Source: Burkholderia anthina (GTDB lineage Bacteria > Pseudomonadota > Gammaproteobacteria > Burkholderiales > Burkholderiaceae). Taken from it: a stretch of 64,000 bases of DNA. The stretch's first letter is position 1. Every line of letters starts with the position of its first letter. Location of the stretch: contig NZ_CABVLY010000008.1 of the NCBI RefSeq assembly GCF_902498995.1, positions 186,001 through 250,000 of the forward strand, given 5' to 3'. The notes under the pieces were generated by a model. That model was not told where the DNA came from. It made no database searches and worked only from the letters and a program-made list of their open reading frames with translations. The position numbers and the translations under genes were made by a program. Positions 32,503 through 40,275 of this stretch are shown piece after piece.

Positions 32503-33135
32503 GTGCCGGCCTTGCCCACCCTGATTGCATTCGGACTCGTATCGCTCGGCATGGTGCTGACGCCCGGCCCGAACATGGTCTACCTGATCTCGCGCTCGAT
32601 CTGCCAGGGCCGCCGCGCGGGGCTGGTGTCGCTCGGCGGCGTGGCGTTGGGGTTCGTGTTCTACATGTTCTGCGCAGCGTTCGGCATTACCGCGCTGGTG
32701 CTGACCGTGCCGTATGCGTACGACGCGTTGCGCGTTGGCGGTGCGCTGTACCTGTCGTATCTCGCGTGGAATGCGCTCAAGCCGGGTGGCCGCTCGGCGT
32801 TCCAGGTCCGGCAATTGCCGCACGACAGCGGTGCGAAACTCTTCGCGATGGGCTTCGTGACGAACCTCGCGAACCCGAAGATCGCGGTGATGTATCTGTC
32901 GCTGCTGCCGCAGTTCATTTCACCGGGGCACGGCAGCGTGCTGATGCAATCGCTCGCACTGGGCTGCGTGCAGATCGCGGTCAGCCTCTGCGTCAACGCG
33001 TTGATCGCGTGCATGGCCGGTGCGATCGCGGGGTTTCTTGCCGGCCGGCCGGTGTGGGCGCTGGTTCAGCGCTGGCTGATGGGGACGGTGCTGGCCGGAC
33101 TGGCCGTGCGTATCGCGCTGGAATCGCGAAGCTAG
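32503..33135 (+). CDS. LysE/RhtB-family amino-acid exporter
   Basis: This is a 210-residue inner-membrane exporter of the LysE/RhtB superfamily, which moves amino acids or related metabolites out of the cell. The N-terminal signature PTLIAFGLVSLGMVLTPGPNMVYLISRSI is characteristic, with the conserved TPGPN motif. Six membrane helices are visible, and GFVTNLANPKIAVMYLSLLPQF in the middle is the second family motif. A GTG start at 32503 follows AAGGAG at good spacing; the upstream frame lacks support. Substrate is not readable. It follows the LysR gene on the same strand. Confidence 0.9.
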   Translation: MPALPTLIAFGLVSLGMVLTPGPNMVYLISRSICQGRRAGLVSLGGVALGFVFYMFCAAFGITALVLTVPYAYDALRVGGALYLSYLAWNALKPGGRSAFQVRQLPHDSGAKLFAMGFVTNLANPKIAVMYLSLLPQFISPGHGSVLMQSLALGCVQIAVSLCVNALIACMAGAIAGFLAGRPVWALVQRWLMGTVLAGLAVRIALESRS

Positions 33136-33160
33136 ACGAGGGCGCTAGGGTGCCGAGGGA

Positions 33161-33205
33161 GCCGGTCGCCGCCCGCCACGCCCTCGCGCGCGGCGGGCGA
33201 CCGGC
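33161..33205. terminator. Long hairpin terminator between convergent lysE-like and phosphatase genes
   Basis: The arms GCCGGTCG...CCCGCC (33161-33177) and GGCGGG...CGACCGGC (33192-33205) pair over 14 positions with a small bulge. It lies between two convergent stops only 73 bases apart, as a bidirectional terminator would. There is no clear T run. Confidence 0.55.
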
Positions 33206-33208
33206 GCA

Positions 33209-34894
33209 TCAATGCCCGTGCCGTTTCTTGCTCAGTTCGATCGTCTCGAACAGCTCGTATTGCGCGGTCGGTTGCTGATCCGCGCCCGGCGCGTGGTAGT
33301 AGCGCATCGTGATCGTCGTCTGGCCGCCCGGCTTGCCCGGATCGTGGTCGAACACGGCAATGCCGTACCCCGTGCCGGTATCGCGGCGCGCGGACCAGAT
33401 CGCGTCCTCCAACGCATCGGCGCCCTGGCGCACGAACGTGTTTGCAGTGGCGCCCGGCACCGGCCGGTTCGGCTTCGTGAAGATCTTCGCCTGTGCGTAA
33501 CCTGTCGCCGGATTCTCGCCGTACACGTCGAGCGGCGCGCTGGTGCCGCCGCCGCCGAGGATCAGGTGGATCGTGCCGTGGCTCGTGTCGAACGTCGTGC
33601 GCGCCGGATCGGCCGTGCCGACCGGGCGCGGCTGCAGCGTCTCGACGACTTCGCCGGTCGACGCATCGACGCCCGCGCGGTGATTGCAGCCGCGCACCGG
33701 GTAGCTGCGCTCGTAGTCGTGATCGTGGCCGCACAGCACGAGATCGACGCCATAGCGATCGAACAGCGGCAGCCATGCCTCGCGGATGCCCTTGTCCGAT
33801 CCGTTGCCCGTCTTCGACGAACTCAGCGCGTCCTGGTGCATCTGCACGACGATCCAGTCGATGTCGTCGTCGTGCGACGCGTGACGCAGCGTGTGCTCGA
33901 GCCAGCGCGTCTGTTCGCCGTTGCTGTAGCCGCGTACGTAGAACGACGTGCCCGGCGCGATCGGCGGGCGGCCGGTGCTCGCGGCCGGCACGAGCGGATC
34001 GGGGCCGCCGACGAACGCGGCCGCGTCCTGATACACGACGTCGTCGGCGTCGAGCGAGATGAACAGCACCGAGCTCACGCGGAAGCTGTACCAGCGGCCC
34101 GGGAAGCGCGTGCCGTTCTCCGGCAGCGTGTAGCGGGCGAGATACGAGTCGAGGCCTTGCGGGCCGTTGTTGAATTCGATCTCGTGATTGCCGGGGCAGG
34201 GCATCCACGGACGATTCGCGGCCGAGGTCTGGTTGTTGTTGCCGAAGTCGCGCCACACCTCGGGCTGATGCGCGGGGTTCAGGTTCGCGTAGCAGAGATC
34301 GCCGTTCAGCAGGTGGAACAGCGGCTGGAACTGCTCGACGGCCTGCACCGCGAAGCGGCTTTGCGGCGACGACAGCACCCACGCGCCATTCGGCGTCGCG
34401 AGGTCGCCGTAGCTCGTGAAGCGAAACGGCGCGCGGCCGCGCGGCGCGGTCGTGAAGGTCGCGGAGAACGGCTGCGCGGCGTTGCTGTCGTTGTCGGCCG
34501 TCAGCTCGTAGCGGTAGCGCGTGTTCGGCTTCAACCCGTGCACGCGGGCGTGATACGTGAACACGGTCTCGCCGTTCAGGCCGTCGGTGTAGAGACGCTG
34601 CACGCCGTGCACGGTGTGTGCCGCCTCGCCGTCGGCGACGATGCGCGCGCGCGGATTGACGGCCGGCGCGAGCGACACCCACGAGATCGCGACTTCGGAC
34701 GTCGGGTCGCTGCCCCACGTCAGGTGAACCTGCTCGGGCGTGCCGTCCGGGTTCGACGCGGCGGCACGGGCGGCCGCAAGCCCGCCCGTGGCGGTGGCGA
34801 GGCTCGATACGCCGGCCAGTTTCAGGAAGCCGCGACGCGACACGGAAGCGGCCGGCTCGTTCGGCTCGGCGGAGAAGTTGTCCGGGTTCGACAT
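33209..34894 (-). CDS. Tat-exported purple acid phosphatase-like metallophosphoesterase
   Basis: This 561-residue enzyme has a twin-arginine signal (SRRGFLKLAGVSSLATATGGLAAARA), so it is exported folded. A fibronectin-like N-domain (residues ~55-150, PEQVHLTWGSDPTSEVAISW, LKPNTRYRYELT) precedes the metallophosphoesterase core. The core shows the five purple-acid-phosphatase blocks: YGDLAT, NGDLCYANL, PCPGNHEIEF, VVQMHQD, and CGHDHDYERSYP, all with their metal ligands intact. It probably hydrolyses phosphate esters in the periplasm with a dinuclear metal centre. The ATG at 34894 is chosen to place the Tat motif about 20 residues in. It is monocistronic and converges with the LysE-like gene. 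Confidence 0.9.
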   Translation of the reverse strand: MSNPDNFSAEPNEPAASVSRRGFLKLAGVSSLATATGGLAAARAAASNPDGTPEQVHLTWGSDPTSEVAISWVSLAPAVNPRARIVADGEAAHTVHGVQRLYTDGLNGETVFTYHARVHGLKPNTRYRYELTADNDSNAAQPFSATFTTAPRGRAPFRFTSYGDLATPNGAWVLSSPQSRFAVQAVEQFQPLFHLLNGDLCYANLNPAHQPEVWRDFGNNNQTSAANRPWMPCPGNHEIEFNNGPQGLDSYLARYTLPENGTRFPGRWYSFRVSSVLFISLDADDVVYQDAAAFVGGPDPLVPAASTGRPPIAPGTSFYVRGYSNGEQTRWLEHTLRHASHDDDIDWIVVQMHQDALSSSKTGNGSDKGIREAWLPLFDRYGVDLVLCGHDHDYERSYPVRGCNHRAGVDASTGEVVETLQPRPVGTADPARTTFDTSHGTIHLILGGGGTSAPLDVYGENPATGYAQAKIFTKPNRPVPGATANTFVRQGADALEDAIWSARRDTGTGYGIAVFDHDPGKPGGQTTITMRYYHAPGADQQPTAQYELFETIELSKKRHGH

Positions 34895-35177
34895 GATCGT
34901 ATTCTCGTTGATTGGGACGCGAGATGAGGAACCGCCCGGCCGGCGCGTGCGCGGCCGGGGCGTGGGCCGGAAACGAGCGGGATCCCGGTGGTACGCATTG
35001 TCGAAGGGCAGTTTTGCCGGGTTGTGACAGACGGTAAACAACGCATCGCGCGCCTCCATCGGTGCTTTCGGCGCGGCGGACATTTATTTGCCGATGGCGC
35101 GACGGATTTCGTCCGCACGCGTCGTTCAAGGACATGAACGGCTGCTTCCGGCCGAGCCCGATGCTTCGGAGTCTTTC

Positions 35178-35477
35178 ATGAAACTTTCCATTTCATTGCG
35201 ATTTGCTGCCGGCTGCGCGGCGGCGCTGGCGACGTCCGCCGGATTCGCGCAGGCCGTCATCGTCGCGCCGGTCGCACCGCCGCCGGCGCGCGTCGAAGTC
35301 GTGCCGGCGCCGCGTGCGGGCTATGCGTGGGATCAAGGTCACTGGCGCTGGCGGCAGGGCCGCTACGTGTGGGCCCCCGGACACTGGCGGACGGTTCGCG
35401 CGGGCTATCGCTGGGCGCCCGGACACTGGGCCCCGCGCGGCCCGGGCTGGCGCTGGGTGCCGGGCCACTGGGCGTGA
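35178..35477 (+). CDS. YXWGXW-repeat exported protein
   Basis: This is a 99-residue exported protein with a signal peptide (ISLRFAAGCAAALATSAGFAQA) and a C-terminal half of aromatic tandem repeats: YAWDQGHWRW, YVWAPGHWR, YRWAPGHWAP, WRWVPGHWA. The family name YXWGXW describes this pattern, whose function is unknown; it may bind the outer membrane or metal through the Trp/His pairs. CGGAG precedes the ATG at 35178, and the upstream frame adds no signal. It lies 57 bases before a small lipoprotein gene and just ahead of the sigma-factor cassette. Confidence 0.88.
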   Translation: MKLSISLRFAAGCAAALATSAGFAQAVIVAPVAPPPARVEVVPAPRAGYAWDQGHWRWRQGRYVWAPGHWRTVRAGYRWAPGHWAPRGPGWRWVPGHWA

Positions 35478-35534
35478 TGCCCGCGGTGTCGCGCGGCGTG
35501 CGGCGCCGGCGCGGCGGGACTTCATCCAGACGCC

Positions 35535-35660
35535 ATGAGTCGAACCATGCCTTTCCGAACCATCGTGATACTGGCGGCCGCGGCCATCGTGCTGGCCGGC
35601 TGCGTCGTGGTGCCGGCGCGTCCGGCCTATTACCGGCCCGCGCCGGTCGTCGTATATTGA
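35535..35660 (+). CDS. 41-residue lipoprotein
   Basis: A short frame encodes MSRTMPFRTIVILAAAAIVL followed by AGC, then VVVPARPAYYRPAPVVVY. The lipobox VLAGC at residues 19-23 marks a lipidated cysteine after a hydrophobic signal, leaving a mature peptide of about 19 residues rich in Pro, Val and Tyr. A second in-frame ATG at 35547 gives a 37-residue version. Neither start has a strong ribosome site. The mature tail resembles the Pro/Tyr linkers of YXWGXW proteins, next to one of which it lies. It is too short to appear as a long frame, but its features are convincing. Confidence 0.65.
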   Translation: MSRTMPFRTIVILAAAAIVLAGCVVVPARPAYYRPAPVVVY

Positions 35661-35844
35661 TCGCGCCGGCCGGCTGCCGCGGGTCGCGGCGTCCGGCGAG
35701 CGATCGACCGGATCGGTATGCGGTTCGAGCCGGATGTCGATGAAGCCGACAGCGCCGACATCGGCCGCGGCGCATCACGCGCGGCCGAACCGTCGGCGTG
35801 GCGCCCCGCGGTGCCGGCCCGACGCATGCAAGGAGAGCACGACG

Positions 35845-35925
35845 ATGAGCTTCATCCGGACGGCGGGCGCACCCGCCGGCACAGTGCGGCGTATGCGCGG
35901 CACGCCGCGGAGCAGCCCGCGTTGA
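35845..35925 (+). CDS. Possible 26-residue leader ORF ahead of the ECF sigma factor
   Basis: An ATG at 35845 follows a strong AAGGAG site at 9 bases, and the frame runs 26 residues (MSFIRTAGAPAGTVRRMRG then TPRSSPR) to a TGA at 35923-35925. This frame differs from that of the sigma factor. Its stop overlaps the TTG that is the best start for the sigma gene. It may be a translational-coupling leader; it may equally be a chance frame. Confidence 0.35.
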   Translation: MSFIRTAGAPAGTVRRMRGTPRSSPR

Positions 35926-36482
35926 GCGACGGCGATCCGGACGCGGAACTCGTCGCACGGGTCGGCGCGCGCGACGTGTCGGCCGTGCGCGTGCTCGTCG
36001 CCCGCAAGCTGCCGCGGCTGCTCGCGCTGGCGACGCGCATGCTCGGCGACCGCACCGAAGCCGAGGACGTTGCGCAGGAAACCTTCCTGCGGATCTGGAA
36101 TCACGCGCCGCGCTGGCGGGAAGGCGACGCGCGCTTCGACACGTGGCTGCATCGCGTCGTGCTGAACCTCTGCTACGACCGCTTGCGCGGGCGGCGCGAG
36201 GAGCCGGTCGACACGCTGCCCGAGGTGCCCGACACGCAACCCGGGCCGGCCGCGCACGCGGAGCGGCGCTCGCGCGACGCGCGCGTGCGTGACGCGCTCG
36301 CCGCGTTGCCGCCGAGGCAGCGGGAAGCGCTCGTGCTCCAGTACTATCAGGACATGTCGAACATCGAAGCGGCCAACCTGATGGGCATCACCGTCGATGC
36401 GCTGGAAAGCCTGCTCGCGCGCGCGAGGCGCAACCTGCGTGCGCAACTGGCCGGCGATCCACCTAGCGAGGAAAAGCGATGA
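35922..36482 (+). CDS. ECF (extracytoplasmic function) RNA polymerase sigma factor
   Basis: This is an ECF sigma factor of about 186 residues from the TTG at 35922. Region 2 contains DPDAELVARVGARDVSAVRVLVARKLPRLLALATRMLGDRTEAEDVAQETFLRIWNHAPRW, including the -10-recognition helix. Region 4 contains ALAALPPRQREALVLQYYQDMSNIEAANLMGITVDALESLLARARRNLRAQL. The frame is open further upstream (ATG at 35826 or 35718), but those extensions are low-complexity and lack ribosome sites, while CGGAG lies 9 bases before the TTG and the resulting length is typical. Its stop overlaps the next gene by four bases (ATGA), so a membrane partner follows directly. Confidence 0.88.
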   Translation: MSDGDPDAELVARVGARDVSAVRVLVARKLPRLLALATRMLGDRTEAEDVAQETFLRIWNHAPRWREGDARFDTWLHRVVLNLCYDRLRGRREEPVDTLPEVPDTQPGPAAHAERRSRDARVRDALAALPPRQREALVLQYYQDMSNIEAANLMGITVDALESLLARARRNLRAQLAGDPPSEEKR

Positions 36483-36898
36483 CACCCGAACGATTCCGTA
36501 CCATCGTCGCCGCGTATGGCTCGGATGCGCGGCGCTGGCCGCAGGACGAACGTGCGGCGGCCGAAGCGTGGGCCCACGCGCATCCGCGCGACGCGCTGGA
36601 GGCGCTCGACGATGCGGCCGACCTCGATGCGTGGCTCGCGCAGGACACCGTTGCGCCGCCCGCGCCGGCGCTGGTCGAACGCATCGTCGCGACGGCGCCC
36701 GCGCCGCAACGCGCGCGGCGCCGAGGCAATGTGTGGTGGTCGGGCGCGGCGTTCGCGGGCGTCGGGCTGGCCGGTGCGCTGGCGGGCGCGGTGGCCGTGT
36801 CGATGCTGATGCTCGGCAGCGCGCCGGTCGCGCAGCACGAACCCGGCTACCTGACGACGACGTTCGGCGGCCCGAGCATCGACGGAGGCGACGAGTGA
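36479..36898 (+). CDS. Probable anti-sigma factor, single-pass membrane protein
   Basis: This 139-residue protein has a soluble N-terminal part of ~80 residues (MTPERFRTIVAAYGSDARRWPQDERAAAEAWAHAHP, rich in Asp and Ala), one membrane helix (FAGVGLAGALAGAVAVSMLMLG) and a short periplasmic tail. No zinc-binding anti-sigma HxxxCxxC motif is present, so it is a non-ZAS type if it binds the sigma factor. It overlaps the sigma gene upstream (ATGA) and the sensor gene downstream (GTGA), a layout known for sigma/anti-sigma/metal-sensor modules such as Cnr. The role is inferred from position. Confidence 0.75.
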   Translation: MTPERFRTIVAAYGSDARRWPQDERAAAEAWAHAHPRDALEALDDAADLDAWLAQDTVAPPAPALVERIVATAPAPQRARRRGNVWWSGAAFAGVGLAGALAGAVAVSMLMLGSAPVAQHEPGYLTTTFGGPSIDGGDE

Positions 36899-37398
36899 GC
36901 GAACGCGGCTGGAAATACATCCTCGTCGGTTCCGTCGTGCTGAACGTGTTCGTGCTCGGCGCGATCGGCGGCGGAGCGTATCAGTGGTTCTCGACGCATC
37001 GCGGCCTGCACGTGGCCGGCATGCCTGCGCAGCACACCGCGCTGCGTTTCGCCGCGGACGAATTGACCGACGCGCGCCAGCGGGAATTTGCCGCGGCGCT
37101 GAAGGCGGCGCGCAAGGACGGTCGGGATTTCGCGCGCGAGGGGCGCGACGGCCGGATCACCGTGCTGGATCTGCTGGCCGCGCCGCAGCTCGATCGCGCG
37201 GCGATCGATGCCGCGCTCGATCGTACGCGGGCGGCCGACACCGCGTTGCGCGGGCAGGTCGAGCGCAGTGTCGTCGATTTCGCGGCGACGCTGACGCCGG
37301 ACGAGCGCGCGAAGTTCGTCGACGGGCTGCGACGTAGCGGGAACTGGCGGCTGCCGGCGAAATTGCAGAAGAAGCCGGGCGAAGCGGGGAGCCCGTAA
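36895..37398 (+). CDS. Periplasmic heavy-metal-sensor-type protein (Spy/CnrX-like)
   Basis: This 167-residue protein has a short cytoplasmic start (SERGWKY), an N-terminal membrane anchor (ILVGSVVLNVFVLGAIGGGAYQWF), and a helical periplasmic domain (RFAADELTDARQREFAAALKAARKDGRDFAREGRDGRITVLDLLAAPQLDRAAIDAALDRTRAADT) resembling the Metal_resist/CnrX/Spy family. A GTG start at 36895 follows GGAGG and overlaps the upstream stop (GTGA). Only one His near the anchor (THRGLHVAG) could serve as a metal ligand, so metal sensing is plausible but not proven. It is the last gene of the cassette and probably tunes the anti-sigma factor. Confidence 0.8.
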   Translation: MSERGWKYILVGSVVLNVFVLGAIGGGAYQWFSTHRGLHVAGMPAQHTALRFAADELTDARQREFAAALKAARKDGRDFAREGRDGRITVLDLLAAPQLDRAAIDAALDRTRAADTALRGQVERSVVDFAATLTPDERAKFVDGLRRSGNWRLPAKLQKKPGEAGSP

Positions 37399-37539
37399 GC
37401 AGGGCGACATGCGATCGGGTTCGGCTCGCGTCGTCGATTTCCGATAGCGCATGCGCAGATCGCTGACGGAGAACCTTCACCGGCGAACTTTCGCGCAGCG
37501 GCGCCACGAACGTGCAATCGCGTTACGCCTGCGGCACGC

Positions 37540-38385
37540 TCAACGCGCAAGCATCCACGTCGAGATCGCATCGACGACGCTACCCTCCACGCCATTGAAG
37601 CCGTGATAGGCGAACGCCTCGCACGGATCGCCGCGCGACGTGCCGCCCGACACGATCATCAAATCGGCTTTCGGCGACGCGTTCAGTTTCTTCATCAGCG
37701 CATCCGTCTCGGACACCGGGCACAACTTGCAGGCGTCCTTTTCATGGTGCACGACGAGGACCGGAATCCTGACGTTCGCGAGATCCATGTTCGTGACCGG
37801 GTCGCCGCCTCTGTTGTCGCGGAGAATCGTGGACGTCAGCACGATGCCGTCGGGCCCGCCGCCGCCGGCCAGCGCGATCGCAATGGCCGCGACGGATTGC
37901 GTGCCGCGGCTCGTTCCCACGAGCCAGACCGGTACGTGCAACTGCGCCTTCAACCATGCGATCACGGCGCGTGCATCGTCGGCGTGTTCGCGCGAGAGAC
38001 GAAAGCCGTTGAGGTAGGGCGCGGATTGACGGTCGCTCGGTGCGTCGATGACCGCCACGGCAATGCCGTTATCGACGAACATCGTTCTGGTGCGCACCAG
38101 GAAATTGCCTTCTCCCCATCCGAATCTTCCCGACGGGTCCAACTGCAGTCCACCGTGTCCGCCGGCATAGAGAATCGCCGCTATTTTCGGTGTTTGCGGT
38201 GCGATGAAGAGAAACCGTTGCGTGACGCCGGGGCGCGTCGGAATGTCGACGACCCTGGGCGCGTTTTGCGTGTGAGCCGCATGACCGTGCAGCATCAACG
38301 CGATGGCGAGCAGCCACGCGCACGCCCGGAACGACGGTGCGCGCCGGCACGTCGAGGCATGAAATGGCGCGGAAGGATGAGTCAT
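37540..38385 (-). CDS. Exported alpha/beta-hydrolase
   Basis: This 281-residue alpha/beta-hydrolase has a signal peptide (AWLLAIALMLHGHAAHTQ) and is presumably periplasmic. The nucleophile is the Ser in VWLVGTSRGTQSVA; the likely acid is Asp in VVHHEKDACKLCP and the base His in AFAYHGFNG. The GGHGGLQL loop forms the oxyanion region. A likely disulfide joins the Cys residues in KDACKLCP, and another Cys is in GDPCEAF. No close enzyme can be named; related proteins are annotated as dienelactone hydrolase-like. The start at 38385 is taken for the signal peptide; no ribosome site is evident. It stands alone. Confidence 0.8.
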   Translation of the reverse strand: MTHPSAPFHASTCRRAPSFRACAWLLAIALMLHGHAAHTQNAPRVVDIPTRPGVTQRFLFIAPQTPKIAAILYAGGHGGLQLDPSGRFGWGEGNFLVRTRTMFVDNGIAVAVIDAPSDRQSAPYLNGFRLSREHADDARAVIAWLKAQLHVPVWLVGTSRGTQSVAAIAIALAGGGGPDGIVLTSTILRDNRGGDPVTNMDLANVRIPVLVVHHEKDACKLCPVSETDALMKKLNASPKADLMIVSGGTSRGDPCEAFAYHGFNGVEGSVVDAISTWMLAR

Positions 38386-38481
38386 CGTCGTGGCGGCTGC
38401 CGCATTGCGCCGTCGCTGGACGGCGTGCGGCGACGTCTCCTCGTCAGGGGTATGTCGCGACTTCAACGCGATGCGCGGCGT

Positions 38482-38703
38482 TCAATGCGATTCGACGAAC
38501 TGAATGATTTCGCGTTGTCGCGCTTCAGGTAGAGATCGTCGCCTTTCGCGCGCGAGGCGTTGCACGAGTACGGGATCCTGCGGCCCTTGCCGACACTCCC
38601 GTGACGCGCGGGCGGCACATTCCTTTGAGTCTAGACGGCTTTGCGGGAAGGGCAAGCGGATGAAGGGCGGCGTTTCGGGGGCCGTCGATTGCGGCGTATC
38701 CAT
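38482..38703 (-). CDS. Possible small hypothetical protein
   Basis: A 73-residue frame (MDTPQSTAPETPPFIRLPFP...QREIIQFVESH) has a proline-rich start and a basic, helical second half with no signal. There is no recognised domain and no good ribosome site. It fills most of an otherwise gene-free 490-base region. It may be real or a chance frame; nothing in the context assigns a role. Confidence 0.3.
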   Translation of the reverse strand: MDTPQSTAPETPPFIRLPFPQSRLDSKECAARASRECRQGPQDPVLVQRLARERRRSLPEARQREIIQFVESH

Positions 38704-38878
38704 CAGCTGAATTGCCGGCCGTGCATGGTCCGGCGGATTTTCGTCATCGTTTGAAAGCAAACGGCAGCGCATACGCTCGCGGCACCGCGCCGCGCAATGC
38801 AGAAAAAATTCAGCCGCCCGGCGACGGATTTCCCGCCACCGTCCGTTAAACACGGGTACGCATCGCGAGAACCCCGTC
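38704..38878. other. Short gene-free stretch before DUF1800
   Basis: The 175 bases hold a GCAGAAAAAATTC A+T-rich patch near 38800-38812, the only clear promoter-like composition before the DUF1800 operon. Classical hexamers at correct spacing are not seen. Confidence 0.3.
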
Positions 38879-40273
38879 ATGGACCACCCGAACGACATCT
38901 CACCGGCCGCCATCGCGCTGAACCGCTTCGGTCTCGGCGCGCGGGCCGACGAAGCGCCGCCCGCGGATCCGAAGGCGGCGCTGGTCGCCCAATTCGACCG
39001 TTACGACGCACGGCCCGCCGCGTGGGCCGGCGAGCCGGACGCGGTGGCGCTCGCGACGCGCTTCGCGGATGCACGCAACGCGATGACGGGCGACGACGCG
39101 GCGGCCAGGCGCGCGACCGCGCAGTCGATCCGTCGCGACGGCTACGACGCGTATCGCAGCGCCGTCGCCGCGCGGCTGAACAGTGCGCTGAACACGCCGG
39201 CGCCGTTCGTCGAGCGTCTCGTGCATTTCTGGGCGAACCATTTCGCGGTGTCGGTCGACAAGGGGCAGGTCGCCGCATACGCGGGCGCATTCGAGCGCGA
39301 TGCGATCCGTCCGCATGTGCTCGGCCGCTTCGAGGACATGCTCGTCGCCGTCGAGCAGCATCCCGCGATGCAGTTGTTCCTCGACCAGGCGCGCTCGGTC
39401 GGCCCCGACAGCCCGGCCGCGCTGCGCGCCGACGCCCGTAATCCCGCGGCGCGGCGCGGCCTGAACGAAAACCTCGCGCGCGAAATCATGGAGCTGCATA
39501 CGCTCGGCGTACGCACCGGCTATACGCAGGCGGACGTGACGGAATTCGCACGCGCGCTGACGGGCTGGAGCATCGCGGGCGGACGCGGGCCGCAGCCCGG
39601 CGATGCGGCGCCCGGCGCGTTCGTATTCCGCCCGAAGCTGCACGAGCCGGGCGCACGCATGGTGACGGGGCGCAGCTACGACCAGCCGGGCGAAGCGCAG
39701 GGCCGCGCGATTCTGGCCGACCTTGCGCATTCACCCGCGACGGGCCGGCATATCGCGTTCCAGCTCGCCCGCCATTTCGTCGCCGACGATCCGCCGCCCG
39801 CGCTGACCGACCGGCTCGCCCGTGCATTCGACGCGAGCGGCGGCGACCTGCCGGCCGTCTATCGCGCGCTCGTCGATGCGCCGGACACGTGGGCGCCGGT
39901 GAACCGCAAGTTCAAGACGCCGTGGGAGTGGGCCGTGTCGTCGCTGCGCGGGCTCGGCTGGCGCGACACGGGCGACCTGAAGGCCGCGCCGCTGCTCGCG
40001 CAACTCGGCCAGCCCGTGTGGCGGCCCGGATCGCCGGCCGGCTACGACGACGTCGCCGCGAGCTGGGCCGCGCCCGATGCGCTGGTGCGCCGTGTCGAAA
40101 TCGCGCAGCGGCTCGCCGCGCGCACCGGCGACCGGCTCGATCCGCGCACGCTCGGCAAGACGCTGCTGGCCGGCTCGCTGAGTGCACCGACGGCGACCGC
40201 GTTGTCGCGCGCCGAAAGCGCGACAACATCGCTCGCGCTGCTGCTCGTGTCGCCCGACTTTCAACGGAGATGA
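38879..40273 (+). CDS. DUF1800-domain protein
   Basis: This 464-residue protein matches the DUF1800 family, commonly encoded directly upstream of DUF1501 genes. Family motifs include LNRFGLGARADE at the start, FWANHFAVSVDKG, REIMELHTLGVRTGYTQADVTEFARALTGW, HIAFQLARHFVADDPP, and TPWEWAVSSLRGLGW. There is no signal peptide, unlike many family members. Function is unestablished, though the pair is thought to act on exported or cell-surface material. Its stop overlaps the ATGA before the DUF1501 gene, showing tight coupling. Confidence 0.88.
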   Translation: MDHPNDISPAAIALNRFGLGARADEAPPADPKAALVAQFDRYDARPAAWAGEPDAVALATRFADARNAMTGDDAAARRATAQSIRRDGYDAYRSAVAARLNSALNTPAPFVERLVHFWANHFAVSVDKGQVAAYAGAFERDAIRPHVLGRFEDMLVAVEQHPAMQLFLDQARSVGPDSPAALRADARNPAARRGLNENLAREIMELHTLGVRTGYTQADVTEFARALTGWSIAGGRGPQPGDAAPGAFVFRPKLHEPGARMVTGRSYDQPGEAQGRAILADLAHSPATGRHIAFQLARHFVADDPPPALTDRLARAFDASGGDLPAVYRALVDAPDTWAPVNRKFKTPWEWAVSSLRGLGWRDTGDLKAAPLLAQLGQPVWRPGSPAGYDDVAASWAAPDALVRRVEIAQRLAARTGDRLDPRTLGKTLLAGSLSAPTATALSRAESATTSLALLLVSPDFQRR

Positions 40274-40275
40274 AC

